Assembly (NCBI RefSeq): GCF_017814435.1
Contig: NZ_JAGJCB010000006.1
Coordinates: 1-64,000, forward strand
DNA from: Mariniflexile gromovii
GTDB taxonomy: Bacteria; Bacteroidota; Bacteroidia; Flavobacteriales; Flavobacteriaceae
DNA: 64,000 bases
Direction of reading: 5' to 3'
Positions within the stretch are counted from its first letter, which is position 1. Each line of letters starts with the position of its first letter. Under the pieces are notes generated by a model. That model saw only the letters and a list, made by a program, of their open reading frames with translations, was not told the origin of the DNA and ran no database searches. Position numbers and translations under genes: made by a program. This document shows, one piece after another, positions 55,657 to 64,000 of the stretch.

Positions 55657-57042
55657 TTACTCTCCTAAATAAGCACCGTTATCCAATAATTCTTTTTTTA
55701 ATTTGGTGTATTCCAAATTATTGGGCACTACATTTTCAACAGCAGACAATCCTGCTAGCGTACCTGCTCCTTGACCAATGGCCATGGCAATAGGCGTTAC
55801 CCTTAACCCTGCACTGGCATAATGATCTGCACCAATAGCGCGACCCGAAAGTATCAAGTTCTCCACCTCGTTAACCAAAAGAGAATCGGTAGGGATGTAG
55901 TAAGCGCCATCGTCTTTTAAGTGTACCGTATCTGTTGTACCTCCATCTGGCGAATGGATGTCCAACGGATAACCGCCAACAGCAATCGGGTTTTTAAATC
56001 GTACTTCATTTACTAAATCTTCAGAAGTTAACACATATTTGGCGTGTGGATGACGCGACTCGCGAACACCAATATGCGGTGCTGTACTTACAAAAGTGGC
56101 ATTTTCAAAACCTGGTGCATATTTTCTAAGGAAATTGAAAATTTCAACACATTGTCTGCGTCCCATGGTTTCGGCCTTACTTAAATCGAATGGGTTCATG
56201 GGGTTGAAACCAAGTACACGTGAAGTATTGAAAATAAATTCCCCTTCGGTATTGGTTTCAAAAAACAACACGTTATCTCTAGGTACCGTTACTTCACCTT
56301 TGGCTTTAGCTTCGTTCCATAAATCGTAAAAGCCCCAAGTTGAAATACGCTTGGTTTTTTTCAAAATTTCAGCTTTGTCTGCAGATCTTTCTTCGGCATC
56401 AAACTGATCCCAGTTGTTAATCATGTATTCGCGAAGTTTATCCGTATTCACATTACCCACTTTAATATTCGTAGTCATGGGTTGCGATTTGTTATCTTCA
56501 GGACGCCCTTCGGTAAAAGGCACACCCGATAGTTTTACTATTTCGCTATCGCCACTGGCATCAACAAACACTTTTGCTGGAATTTCTTGAATGCCTCCGC
56601 GGTTATGAATGAACACCGACTTGATTTTATTGTCTTCTTTCGAAATATCAATCAATCGGGTATGGTATAAAATTTCGGCACCCGCTTCAAAAACCATATC
56701 TTCCAACACGACTTTAAGCATTTCAGCATCAAACGGCGTTACCGTTGAACAATAACCCGTTCCATCTAAAATATGTCCTGGGCTTGCGCCTCTTTCAACC
56801 AATCTGTTTACCATTTCATTTGGTGTACCAAAAACCAATTGTTTACCCGCCTTATTATGAAAGGTCATCATAGGACCTACACCCATAGCTGTAAGTGTTC
56901 CTCCTAAGAATCCAAATTGTTCAATTAGTAATGTTTTTGCCCCTGTTTTTGCTGCTGCAATGGCTGCATGACTACCAGAGACTCCTCCTCCTACAACTAT
57001 GACATCGTATCCTTCTATTAATGTTGTTTTAAATGTTTTCAT
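55657..57042 (-). CDS. FAD-dependent oxidoreductase (FAD_oxidored family), cytosolic
   Basis: A 461-residue protein without signal peptide. The dinucleotide fold is at the start: DVIVVGGGVSGSHAAIAAA (about 13-32) and TLLIEQFGFLGGTLT; a second conserved segment is FVDASGDSEIVKLSG (about 163-177), and the C-terminal ILSGRAIGADHYASAGLRV and AIGQGAGTLAGLSA complete the FAD site. PULs often encode this family next to sugar transporters; the substrate is unknown. It ends 23 bases before the SSS symporter gene stop region, and both are sandwiched between secreted enzymes. Confidence 0.82.
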   Translation of the reverse strand: MKTFKTTLIEGYDVIVVGGGVSGSHAAIAAAKTGAKTLLIEQFGFLGGTLTAMGVGPMMTFHNKAGKQLVFGTPNEMVNRLVERGASPGHILDGTGYCSTVTPFDAEMLKVVLEDMVFEAGAEILYHTRLIDISKEDNKIKSVFIHNRGGIQEIPAKVFVDASGDSEIVKLSGVPFTEGRPEDNKSQPMTTNIKVGNVNTDKLREYMINNWDQFDAEERSADKAEILKKTKRISTWGFYDLWNEAKAKGEVTVPRDNVLFFETNTEGEFIFNTSRVLGFNPMNPFDLSKAETMGRRQCVEIFNFLRKYAPGFENATFVSTAPHIGVRESRHPHAKYVLTSEDLVNEVRFKNPIAVGGYPLDIHSPDGGTTDTVHLKDDGAYYIPTDSLLVNEVENLILSGRAIGADHYASAGLRVTPIAMAIGQGAGTLAGLSAVENVVPNNLEYTKLKKELLDNGAYLGE

Positions 57043-57065
57043 TTATCTTTTTTCAATTTCTATTT

Positions 57066-58616
57066 TTAAACTACTGATACTTTTTTATTATTTAATTTTG
57101 AATGCATTAATGCTACTATTATTACTACTAAAGCCCCAACTGGGAACCACCAAAAGAAACTGATGCCATCATAATGCATCCATGCAATAACTAAAATAGC
57201 TATAAATGCCCCCATTAGTATACCTATAAACTCCCCTTTTCGCATCAATGCTAAAAATGCAATTCCTATTAAAACGCCGTAGGCATAACCAGGAACCTTG
57301 AAGCCTAAAGCCAATAAGCCACCATCTTGGAAAAAGCTAAATCCGTATGCCAATAAAGCCAAAACTACACCCCAAACTACGATGGCTATTTTTGATATGG
57401 TGACCACTTTGCTTTCATCCATTGTTTTAAGTTTGGGTACGATTAATGTACCAACCCCCATAACACTTGTTTGTGACAGCGCCGTTAATGCAGAGTCTAA
57501 TGTTGAAATCCCCGCTGCAAACATTGCGGCTATAATTAAACCGGAAACGCCGTCTGGTAATTCGTTTACCACATAATAAGGAAAAATTCTATCAGGCTCG
57601 GAAGCAATGGAACCACTTATTAAATCTGATAACGGATTGATATCATAATATGCTACCAAACCAATGCCTACAAAAGCCATAATCCAAGTAGTGGCAACAC
57701 CAACCACCGAAAAAGCGACTGCTTTACGTGCCTCTTTTAAATTTTTACAACATAAGGCTCGTTGTGTTACCACTTGATCTACAGCATTAGAGCCAAATTC
57801 GAAAAATGTACAACCCAAAATACCTACCCATAAGGTGTAGGTTTTATGAGGATCTAAAGACAAATCGAACAGCACCAATTTTGCTTTTTTATCGGCTATG
57901 GCCATCATTTCACCAAAGCCACCTGGAACATCGCCAATGGCATAAAACAATGCAAAAAAAGCACCTGCAATAAAAATTATAAACTGGATAGCATCCGTCC
58001 AAACCACCGTAGTAATACCGCCTATATACGACCAAACAATAGCGAACAACGCAATAATACCAATACACACTACGGTACTTTGCCCCGTAATAACACTAAG
58101 CACTAAAGCAGTACCCAATAAGCGGACACCTTGGCTCATGGTGGCACCAATCATAAAAAAAGTGCGGGATAGTTGGCTGGCTTTTATGCCTAATCTATTT
58201 TGAATAAAATCGTATGGACTAAAAACACCTTCTTCATAATACTCTTTCAACAAAACGTAAACGAACAACACATTACCCAATGCAAAACCAAGAGTCATTT
58301 GCAAATAGGTCAAATTCCCATCCATAGAAAAAACAAAAGCCGGTACTGCTATAAACGTAGCAACACTGGTTTTAGTAGCTATTAAGGATAACGAAACCGC
58401 CCACCAAGGCAAATTGTTTCCGCCTTTAAAAAAGGCATCCAAGCCTTTGTCTTTGTTTTTTACCAATTCCCCGATTACTGTGGTGCCTAGTAAAAAAACA
58501 ATAAGGATGATCCAATTTACAGTTGAAAAATGACTGGATGCTATTTCGTTTGATTGTTGTGCGAACATTGCTAAGCCACAAAATAAGGCTATCATTACCA
58601 TGAAAAATTTCTTCAT
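57066..58616 (-). CDS. SSS-family sodium:solute symporter
   Basis: A 516-residue membrane protein with about thirteen hydrophobic segments and sodium/solute symporter motifs: NNLPWWAVSLSLIATKTSV (about 77-95) and ALTALSQTSVMG (about 375). It likely imports a monosaccharide or oligosaccharide product of the locus with sodium. The ATG at 58616 gives MKKFFMVMIALFCGLAMFAQ, a clear cleavable signal peptide before the first transport helix, which is unusual for this family. The gene start lies 11 bases past the tail of a decayed beta-helix gene. Confidence 0.88.
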   Translation of the reverse strand: MKKFFMVMIALFCGLAMFAQQSNEIASSHFSTVNWIILIVFLLGTTVIGELVKNKDKGLDAFFKGGNNLPWWAVSLSLIATKTSVATFIAVPAFVFSMDGNLTYLQMTLGFALGNVLFVYVLLKEYYEEGVFSPYDFIQNRLGIKASQLSRTFFMIGATMSQGVRLLGTALVLSVITGQSTVVCIGIIALFAIVWSYIGGITTVVWTDAIQFIIFIAGAFFALFYAIGDVPGGFGEMMAIADKKAKLVLFDLSLDPHKTYTLWVGILGCTFFEFGSNAVDQVVTQRALCCKNLKEARKAVAFSVVGVATTWIMAFVGIGLVAYYDINPLSDLISGSIASEPDRIFPYYVVNELPDGVSGLIIAAMFAAGISTLDSALTALSQTSVMGVGTLIVPKLKTMDESKVVTISKIAIVVWGVVLALLAYGFSFFQDGGLLALGFKVPGYAYGVLIGIAFLALMRKGEFIGILMGAFIAILVIAWMHYDGISFFWWFPVGALVVIIVALMHSKLNNKKVSVV

Positions 58617-58626
58617 TCCTGTGTTT

Positions 58627-59579
58627 TTATTTTTTTTCAAATACATTGTTTTTACCTAAATCTTGAGATAATTCTCCGTTAGAAACCACTATGTTATTTT
58701 CTGATAGTTCCTTAAAAACTATAGGCATACCTGTTAGGTTATGCCTTCTTCACCTAAACACATCATATAGCCTTTAGGCAATTTGTAACCGAACACTGTA
58801 TTGAAATCTACCTTATCAGCATCAGATCCTGTTCCTTTTTCGGTCCACATATCATCTGTGGAACGCATAACACCTTCAATGTAGCATCCTTCTATAATTG
58901 GCCAATCGGCTGCCTGCATAAACAAGGCATGACCATATGAACGATGAATAATGGTATCATTTTTAGCGTGATTTTTATAACCTCTTACCAAAAACGAGGA
59001 ATGTTTTCTGTGGTTAATGACACTCTTTCCTCCTTTTCCGAAAGCTTCTCCATAACCATAAGGATAAGAACCTCTGGTTGTGATATGAAAGCCTTCAATT
59101 CTGTTCTCTGAACCATCCATAACAATATTGGTAGCACGCCTTGTTGGCGCATCGTGAACGGAACCATCATCAACAATGGTCAGGTTTTTTAATACATTCT
59201 TGTTGCCTGTTATTTGTATCTCGTACAGTTCGGTGTTTTTACTTGTGAAAGCACTTAGCACTTCCGTTTTAACGTTGATGGTTACACCTGAAAAATCATA
59301 AACACTGTTTTTTCCTGAAAAAAGGAAAAGTACGTTCGCATGGTTTTTAACTACCGTAGCACTTGAAAAATCGCCATTATGGATATCTTTAGCGGTAATG
59401 GTGTAAGTGCCTGGTTTTAATTTAACTTCTACGTTATTATCATCTAGATACGGCATTAATTCAGTTAGAGAACTTACTGTGATTTGCGCTTGGGTTTTTA
59501 AACCAAGCAAAGCTAGTAACCCTATCAAAAGAAAACGGTTTTGAAGCTTAGAAAAGCATGTGTTTTGAATATGCAACAT
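58627..59579 (-). pseudogene. Right-handed beta-helix paralog with internal deletion and premature stop
   Basis: An ORF of 281 residues with signal peptide (ends TQA) and the family signature (GSYPYGYGEAFGKG, RKHSSFLV, YGHALFMQ, YIEGVMRSTDDM, GEEGI) stops abruptly at GIT. In another frame the sequence directly continues as NLTGMPIVFKELS ... NVFEKK and a stop at 58627-58629. NxTGMP is the C-terminal motif of the intact paralogs, so roughly 150 codons were deleted and the frame was broken. A shortened, still-folded product cannot be fully excluded. Confidence 0.8.
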
Positions 59580-59700
59580 TAATTTATTCAGTTAGTAATT
59601 TAATAAAGTTTTAGAAACCTAAAATTACTTTTCTTAAAGAGCATTTCATATAAACTATGATGCAAGTACTATAACTTTAAATTCAAGTTGTAGGAATGCC

Positions 59701-59743
59701 GTAAAAAAATAAGTCTTGGAGGTGATTATCTCCAAGACTTATT
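59701..59743 (-). terminator. Rho-independent terminator after the GH39 gene
   Basis: A perfect 14-bp stem (59708-59721 with 59730-59743), 8-base loop and T-run on the minus strand, just past the GH39 stop. Genes downstream therefore need their own promoter or read-through. Confidence 0.92.
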
Positions 59744-59767
59744 AAAAATTCAATAAGACAAACTTGC

Positions 59768-61402
59768 TTAATTTATTTGTTCTATAAGGACTAAACTCCA
59801 AGGACTCATGTCACGATTGATGGTGAATTTACCATCTTCTCCAACCGTGATTATTTCTGTTTTTAAGTTTTCGGCGTAGTCTTTCATTATTTTAATTTGC
59901 TCACGTGTTGGCGGTTCTGGTTTACCCATTTTTTCCCAATAATTGTAAATATTACCGTGATCTTTATCTAATGTTTCTAATTTAAATTGCGTCCCAGGCT
60001 TTAAATTAGTAAGCTCCATTTTTAGCTGACGAGGCTTACCGTTTTCGTACTTATCTATCTTTTTTATACTAGATGGCACAGCATTGTAATGGTCTTCAGG
60101 ATAGTTATACGCCAAAGCCACTACTTTGCCGTTGCCCGATTTTCGGCTTACAAACAAGTAATCGTTTTTAAACAATTTTTCATCACCCAACTGATGTAAC
60201 ATGCGGTAGGCATGGTAAGATGGCTTCACCAATCCTTGATAGTTTATCATTCCAAAACCACCATGAAAGATGCTTTCTCCACCTCCTTTTTCTTCAAAAA
60301 TATCAGTAAAGGTCCAAAACGCCAACGAGTTTGCTAGCCCAATACAGTCTAAATTTACTTTGGTTATATAAGCAGCTGGTGGTAAAAAATCGTGCATGGC
60401 ATCGCGACTGTTAGGACTCGTGTTCCATTCGGTTAAATGAATTTCGGCATTTGGATAAGCACTGTTTTTAATCACTTTGTTTAACCATTCCATATCATCT
60501 TTTGTAGAATTTACGTAGCGTGAAAAGTCTTTTCCTTTTCCCGTAGTAGGATTGAAAGGATAATCGGTTGGATACGGATGCGTCGATACAAAATCTACCG
60601 GCAATTTCTCTTTTTCACAGTATTTTAAAAAGTCTACTATCCAAGAACCTTTCCATTGCAAATCGTTGATATTATCAGCTGTAAATGTGATTAAATCGCC
60701 ACTTCGACTTTCAACTTCACCATCATAACGTCCATCGGCCACAAAATTACTACTAGAAGGCCCGCCAACTTTTAAACGCTTATCGACAGAACGAACCGCC
60801 AACACCGATTGCTTGTACAATTCGAAATATTGTGATTTGGTGCCATCAAAAAATCCATAATGTAAATTGGGTTCGTTCCAGACTTCAAAATACCATGTAA
60901 GTACCTCATCAATTCCGTAACGATCTACGCAATGTTGTGTAAAGGCTTTTACCATATTGTGCCACTCACCGTATTTAGATTCATCGGGCGTAATATTGGC
61001 TTTCCACCAAAATTGTGTTTTGCTATTTTCAGCCGCCAAAGGTGTTGGAAAAAATGCCAATTCTACGAATGGACGTACATTTAAATCGAGCATTCTGTCG
61101 AACAAATCATCAATGTATTGCCAATTGTAGGTGTACTTGCCATCCTTTTCAAATACAGGAAACATATCATCGTGAAAAATTCCGTGGAATCGCACAAATT
61201 CAAACCCACAGTTTTCTTGAACTTTTTCCAGTTGTTCTAACCAACCCGCTCGCAACCCTTCATTGGCGCGACCAGCTCCGACACTTTTACTCCAAAAATG
61301 CTCGAATTTTTCGCCTTTTTCTTTTGAATTTACTGAGACGCTTTGTGCCACCCCAATTTTAACTTGTGCTAACAATAGTGCTAGTAATAATACCTTTTTC
61401 AT
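59768..61402 (-). CDS. GH39-family glycoside hydrolase
   Basis: A 544-residue exported protein (signal peptide ends GVAQ). The GH39 TIM barrel (about 20-420) has FVRFHGIFHDDM (about 68-79), the acid/base Glu in WNEPNLHYGF (about 177-186) and the nucleophile Glu in IHLTEWNTSP (about 285). A C-terminal beta domain follows. GH39 enzymes include beta-xylosidases and alpha-iduronidases, and members in ulvan-type loci act on side chains, so a xylosyl or uronosyl link is the best guess. The ATG at 61402 begins the signal peptide; an in-frame upstream start would extend it. Confidence 0.87.
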   Translation of the reverse strand: MKKVLLLALLLAQVKIGVAQSVSVNSKEKGEKFEHFWSKSVGAGRANEGLRAGWLEQLEKVQENCGFEFVRFHGIFHDDMFPVFEKDGKYTYNWQYIDDLFDRMLDLNVRPFVELAFFPTPLAAENSKTQFWWKANITPDESKYGEWHNMVKAFTQHCVDRYGIDEVLTWYFEVWNEPNLHYGFFDGTKSQYFELYKQSVLAVRSVDKRLKVGGPSSSNFVADGRYDGEVESRSGDLITFTADNINDLQWKGSWIVDFLKYCEKEKLPVDFVSTHPYPTDYPFNPTTGKGKDFSRYVNSTKDDMEWLNKVIKNSAYPNAEIHLTEWNTSPNSRDAMHDFLPPAAYITKVNLDCIGLANSLAFWTFTDIFEEKGGGESIFHGGFGMINYQGLVKPSYHAYRMLHQLGDEKLFKNDYLFVSRKSGNGKVVALAYNYPEDHYNAVPSSIKKIDKYENGKPRQLKMELTNLKPGTQFKLETLDKDHGNIYNYWEKMGKPEPPTREQIKIMKDYAENLKTEIITVGEDGKFTINRDMSPWSLVLIEQIN

Positions 61403-61537
61403 GTGTTTATATTTATTTTTTTTCAATGGTCACATTTATCATCCATAACCTCATCGTTCTTAGGTATTATTTTTTTACATTGGATGTTTAAACATATTAT
61501 ATAATTTTTAATGGTTGTTCAACTTTCTAGCTGATTA

Positions 61538-62890
61538 TTATTTTTCTATTATATGGTTGTTTTCACCCTTATTTTCTTTAATACTTCCTTTGGTTTCTAT
61601 AGTACAATTTTTTGCCATTGCCCCAATGGACATAGGCATTCCTGTTTCATTCTTTAAATGAAGACCAATCACCTCTGCATCACTATACGGAGACATCGAC
61701 TCTCCATGCATCGGTGGTGTATAGCCCACTAAAATAGGGAGTTCTTGTTTTCTCTTTTTCCCATCAGCGGATTTAAGCACTACTTTATTATTTTCACCAA
61801 AAACCGTCATTAAAGCATGTACCATTCGATCGGATTCTGAAGAATCAACCATTAATTCTACATCTACATTACTACCTTCCACAAACAATAGGGGTCCGTA
61901 ATTAGCATCTCCTTTGCAATTAATAAGCTTGGTGTTATCTCCAATCCAATATCCACGTTCTGTTCCAATAGTTGTGCAATTTTCTACATGTGCACTGTTA
62001 AAACGAAGCTCAAATCCGCCACGAGTGTTTTTGGCAGTACAATTTTTAAAGGTGATGTTTTCACTTTTTCCATAGGTTCTAAATCCATCTTCACAAAGTG
62101 ATTTCATATAACCAGGTGTTACCACATATTCACCTTCACGATTTTGAGTCCATGTTTTGAAATTTACATCGAACGCTGGACCCGATGTTTCCGCCAGAAT
62201 CTCATCGGTTGAACGCACCTCCCCTTCAGCATAACAATCTTCAAAATATACATTCTTAGGATGTTGTTGAATGAAGAAGCAGTGCCCAAAAGAACGGTTA
62301 TAAATTTTACATCCATAGAGTTTGGTATTATTTCCCGTAACTAAAAGGCCACTATGCTTTTGGTGTTTTATGGTCGTTTCTGCTTGTTTGCCTTTACCAA
62401 ATAAATCGCCGTACCCATACGGATAAGATCCTGCTACATGCAAAGTGATGTCTCTAAGAATATTTGATTCGCCTGCCACTTGAAGTACGGTACCTCCAGG
62501 AGAGGTTCCTTGTCCAACACATCTAATGGTAAGTCCGAGAAAGGAATTATTAGATCCGGTTATTAAAAATTCGTCCGAATGAATAGGCGGTTTTAATGAG
62601 TTTCTAATCTCTGTTTCCAATTCTATTTCAACTCCTTTTAGATTAAAAGTATTATTGCTACCGCTAAACGTGATGTATTGATATTCCTTGTTAGTTCTAC
62701 GAGCTTTAATAATATCCAGAGTTAAATAATCTGTTAATTTATAGACACCAGGTTTCATGGTAATGGTGTTACCACTTTCCGTAGCGTATTTTGCTAGCGC
62801 CTGTAAAGAGTTGATTTTTATGTCTTTGGCATTTATGATTTGACTAACTAAGAATACACCAAATAAAAATAGACTAGATTTTATCGTCAT
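61538..62890 (-). CDS. Right-handed beta-helix protein, intact paralog
   Basis: A 450-residue exported protein (signal peptide about 1-20, ends NAKD). The family signature is complete: MKPGVYKL, GSYPYGYGDLFGKG (about 155-168), QKHSGLLV, FGHCFFIQ, YAEGEVRSTDEIL, AETSGPAF (about 235) and CEDGFRTYGKS, followed by NETGMP near the C-terminus. It has no SGNH or T9SS domain. I infer a glycoside hydrolase or lyase acting on the locus substrate, on the groove-like face where the conserved acidic and basic residues would cluster, but no known catalytic motif is recognisable. It is the best reference copy of the family in this window. Confidence 0.82.
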   Translation of the reverse strand: MTIKSSLFLFGVFLVSQIINAKDIKINSLQALAKYATESGNTITMKPGVYKLTDYLTLDIIKARRTNKEYQYITFSGSNNTFNLKGVEIELETEIRNSLKPPIHSDEFLITGSNNSFLGLTIRCVGQGTSPGGTVLQVAGESNILRDITLHVAGSYPYGYGDLFGKGKQAETTIKHQKHSGLLVTGNNTKLYGCKIYNRSFGHCFFIQQHPKNVYFEDCYAEGEVRSTDEILAETSGPAFDVNFKTWTQNREGEYVVTPGYMKSLCEDGFRTYGKSENITFKNCTAKNTRGGFELRFNSAHVENCTTIGTERGYWIGDNTKLINCKGDANYGPLLFVEGSNVDVELMVDSSESDRMVHALMTVFGENNKVVLKSADGKKRKQELPILVGYTPPMHGESMSPYSDAEVIGLHLKNETGMPMSIGAMAKNCTIETKGSIKENKGENNHIIEK

Positions 62891-62912
62891 GACTTTTACT
62901 TATCGTATTTTA

Positions 62913-64000
62913 TTATCGTTTGGTTCTGTTACCTTCATTTACCAAATTTTCTGAATTGGTAGCTTCACGTACGTTTCCAACACTCTTTACTTTTAAATTT
63001 TCTGTACCTTTAAACGTGATGACTTCTGCCGAGGTTTGATTATCCAATGTAATATCCGTAGCATGCATTTTCGCTTTTTCATTAAAATTGCCATAGCCTT
63101 CCCATACCGACAACTTAATCGCCATAGTATCTGGAATGTATTCTGAATTATCGGTTTTAATAACTACTGTATGCCCCGTTCCGTTTATTTTCGCTAACAA
63201 ATTATTAGCCATTCCATTTCTACTATCTAGAATGGTCATTTCAACTTTAGCATTTTTAGCATTAGTATAAGGAATACAAAACGCCTCGCCATATTTAGCA
63301 TCGGCACTACAATTAATAATAACATCTTCATTTCCTACATTGTATCCTGTTGTTACGCAATCGCGCACTACACAATCAATGATTTTATCCCCTGAAGTGC
63401 TTAACCCTGTACAAATCCCTCTGCGCATTTGTGTAACCGTACATGCTTTAACGGTGGTGTTTAGGGTTTTATGTCCATTATAATCTGGGTACATACGTAT
63501 GCCGTCTTCACTAAGCGAAATGATTTCTCCCGGTAAAATTTTGCCATCTTCGGCCACTATGGTGCCTTCTATATAATTGCCCTTTCCGGCATAAAATTTC
63601 TTATCGAACCCATACCCTGAAGTTTCTGCAAGCATAGCGTCGGTAGTACGAAGCAGTCCATCAACCTGACAGTTTTCAATCAACGTGTTTTCTGAGCCTT
63701 GTAAAAAGATGGCGTGCCCCATAGCCCGCATATGGACTTTACAACCAAGTAATTTCACGTTTTTTGCTGGATATCCTATACGAATGCCATTCATCTTACG
63801 GACATCGTTACCACCAAGTCCGTATAAATACCCATAACCCCAAGGACTTGAACCTGTTGTTCGCACCTCAACATCCTTTAAAGTCACATTCTCTCCAACA
63901 AGATTGAAAATTTTGTTTTTGCTTTGTCTACCTGGGGTATCGCCATAAGTCTCAATATATAAACCTTCTAAAGTGACGTTTTTTCCAGATATTTCGATGG
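62913..64000 (-). CDS. Right-handed beta-helix protein, incomplete at the window edge
   Basis: The reading frame is open to the end of the window, so the N-terminus lies beyond base 64000; 362 codons are visible. Upstream of an internal GTG the text continues IEISGKNVTLEGLYIETYGDT with no start, so the apparent internal start is not real. Signature: GSSPWGYGYLYGLGG, MGHAIFLQG, VDGLLRTTDAML, AETSGYGF and SEDGIRMY. The KHS triplet of the paralogs reads NGI here, and NxTGMP is replaced by NQTSAEV, so this is the most diverged member. Confidence 0.8.
   Translation of the reverse strand, partial: IEISGKNVTLEGLYIETYGDTPGRQSKNKIFNLVGENVTLKDVEVRTTGSSPWGYGYLYGLGGNDVRKMNGIRIGYPAKNVKLLGCKVHMRAMGHAIFLQGSENTLIENCQVDGLLRTTDAMLAETSGYGFDKKFYAGKGNYIEGTIVAEDGKILPGEIISLSEDGIRMYPDYNGHKTLNTTVKACTVTQMRRGICTGLSTSGDKIIDCVVRDCVTTGYNVGNEDVIINCSADAKYGEAFCIPYTNAKNAKVEMTILDSRNGMANNLLAKINGTGHTVVIKTDNSEYIPDTMAIKLSVWEGYGNFNEKAKMHATDITLDNQTSAEVITFKGTENLKVKSVGNVREATNSENLVNEGNRTKR

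Noticed and set aside
62913-63887. GTG at 63887 as true start of the last beta-helix gene
   Set aside because: The frame stays open and family-like (IEISGKNVTLEGLYIETYGDT) up to the window edge.
1-64000. tRNA, rRNA or CRISPR arrays
   Set aside because: I scanned the spacers and saw no tRNA-like fold with CCA end, rRNA segment or evenly spaced repeats; short RNAs could be missed by eye.

Overview
The window is chromosomal DNA of a marine-type flavobacterium (Bacteroidota, probably family Flavobacteriaceae). This rests on the AT-rich sequence, genes without Shine-Dalgarno sites, several TAnnTTTG promoter boxes, two proteins ending in type IX secretion (T9SS) sorting domains, and lineage-typical genes (OstA-like protein, DUF349 repeat protein, paired DUF368 proteins). 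I cannot name the species.

Region 1 (about 0.2-14.6 kb and 18.8-28.6 kb) is a housekeeping backbone. It carries hisS, a DUF6495-type gene, the rpsF-rpsR-rplI operon, a LytTR response regulator, priA, a YihY/BrkB membrane protein, nadC, rlmH, a short hibernation factor, rdgB, a bifunctional RelA/SpoT, a Fur-family regulator and purA. After an accessory insertion come an OstA/LptA-like protein with an extra C-terminal domain, a class III aminotransferase, a TPR protein, two tandem DUF368 (PopT-like) transporters, aroE and a DUF349 protein. The insertion (14.6-18.8 kb) holds a membrane-anchored AraC-type regulator, two lipoproteins and a degenerate M23-like protein.

Region 2 (29-36.6 kb) is an L-rhamnose catabolic operon on the minus strand: bifunctional aldolase/dehydrogenase RhaEW, isomerase, FGGY kinase and an NCS1-type permease. 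A divergent AraR-like (GntR plus LacI-type) regulator faces it. A decayed IS3-family insertion follows at 37-38.1 kb.

Region 3 (38.3-64 kb, all minus strand) is a polysaccharide-degradation locus that runs off the right edge. In transcription order it has two right-handed beta-helix proteins (the first incomplete), GH39, a third beta-helix gene broken by an internal deletion, an SSS sodium symporter, an FAD-dependent oxidoreductase, GH97, a diverged GH95-like enzyme, GH95, a beta-helix protein fused to an SGNH esterase, a DUF5060-type glycosidase, a scar of another beta-helix/SGNH copy, a T9SS-secreted SASA-type esterase and a T9SS-secreted alginate-lyase-fold enzyme with CBM6 and discoidin domains. 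No SusC/SusD pair, sulfatase or GH78/GH106 rhamnosidase is visible here.

Two points stand out. The SGNH domain of the 46.7-48.7 kb protein is circularly permuted: the GDS serine block lies after the DxxH block, and the nearby decayed copy has the same order. The beta-helix proteins form an expanded, partly decaying paralog family with a shared signature (GSYPYGYG ... RSTDE ... AETSG ... EDGIR), a good candidate for an undescribed carbohydrate-active family. With the rhamnose operon next door, the locus probably handles a rhamnose- and uronate-containing polysaccharide; that substrate is an inference.
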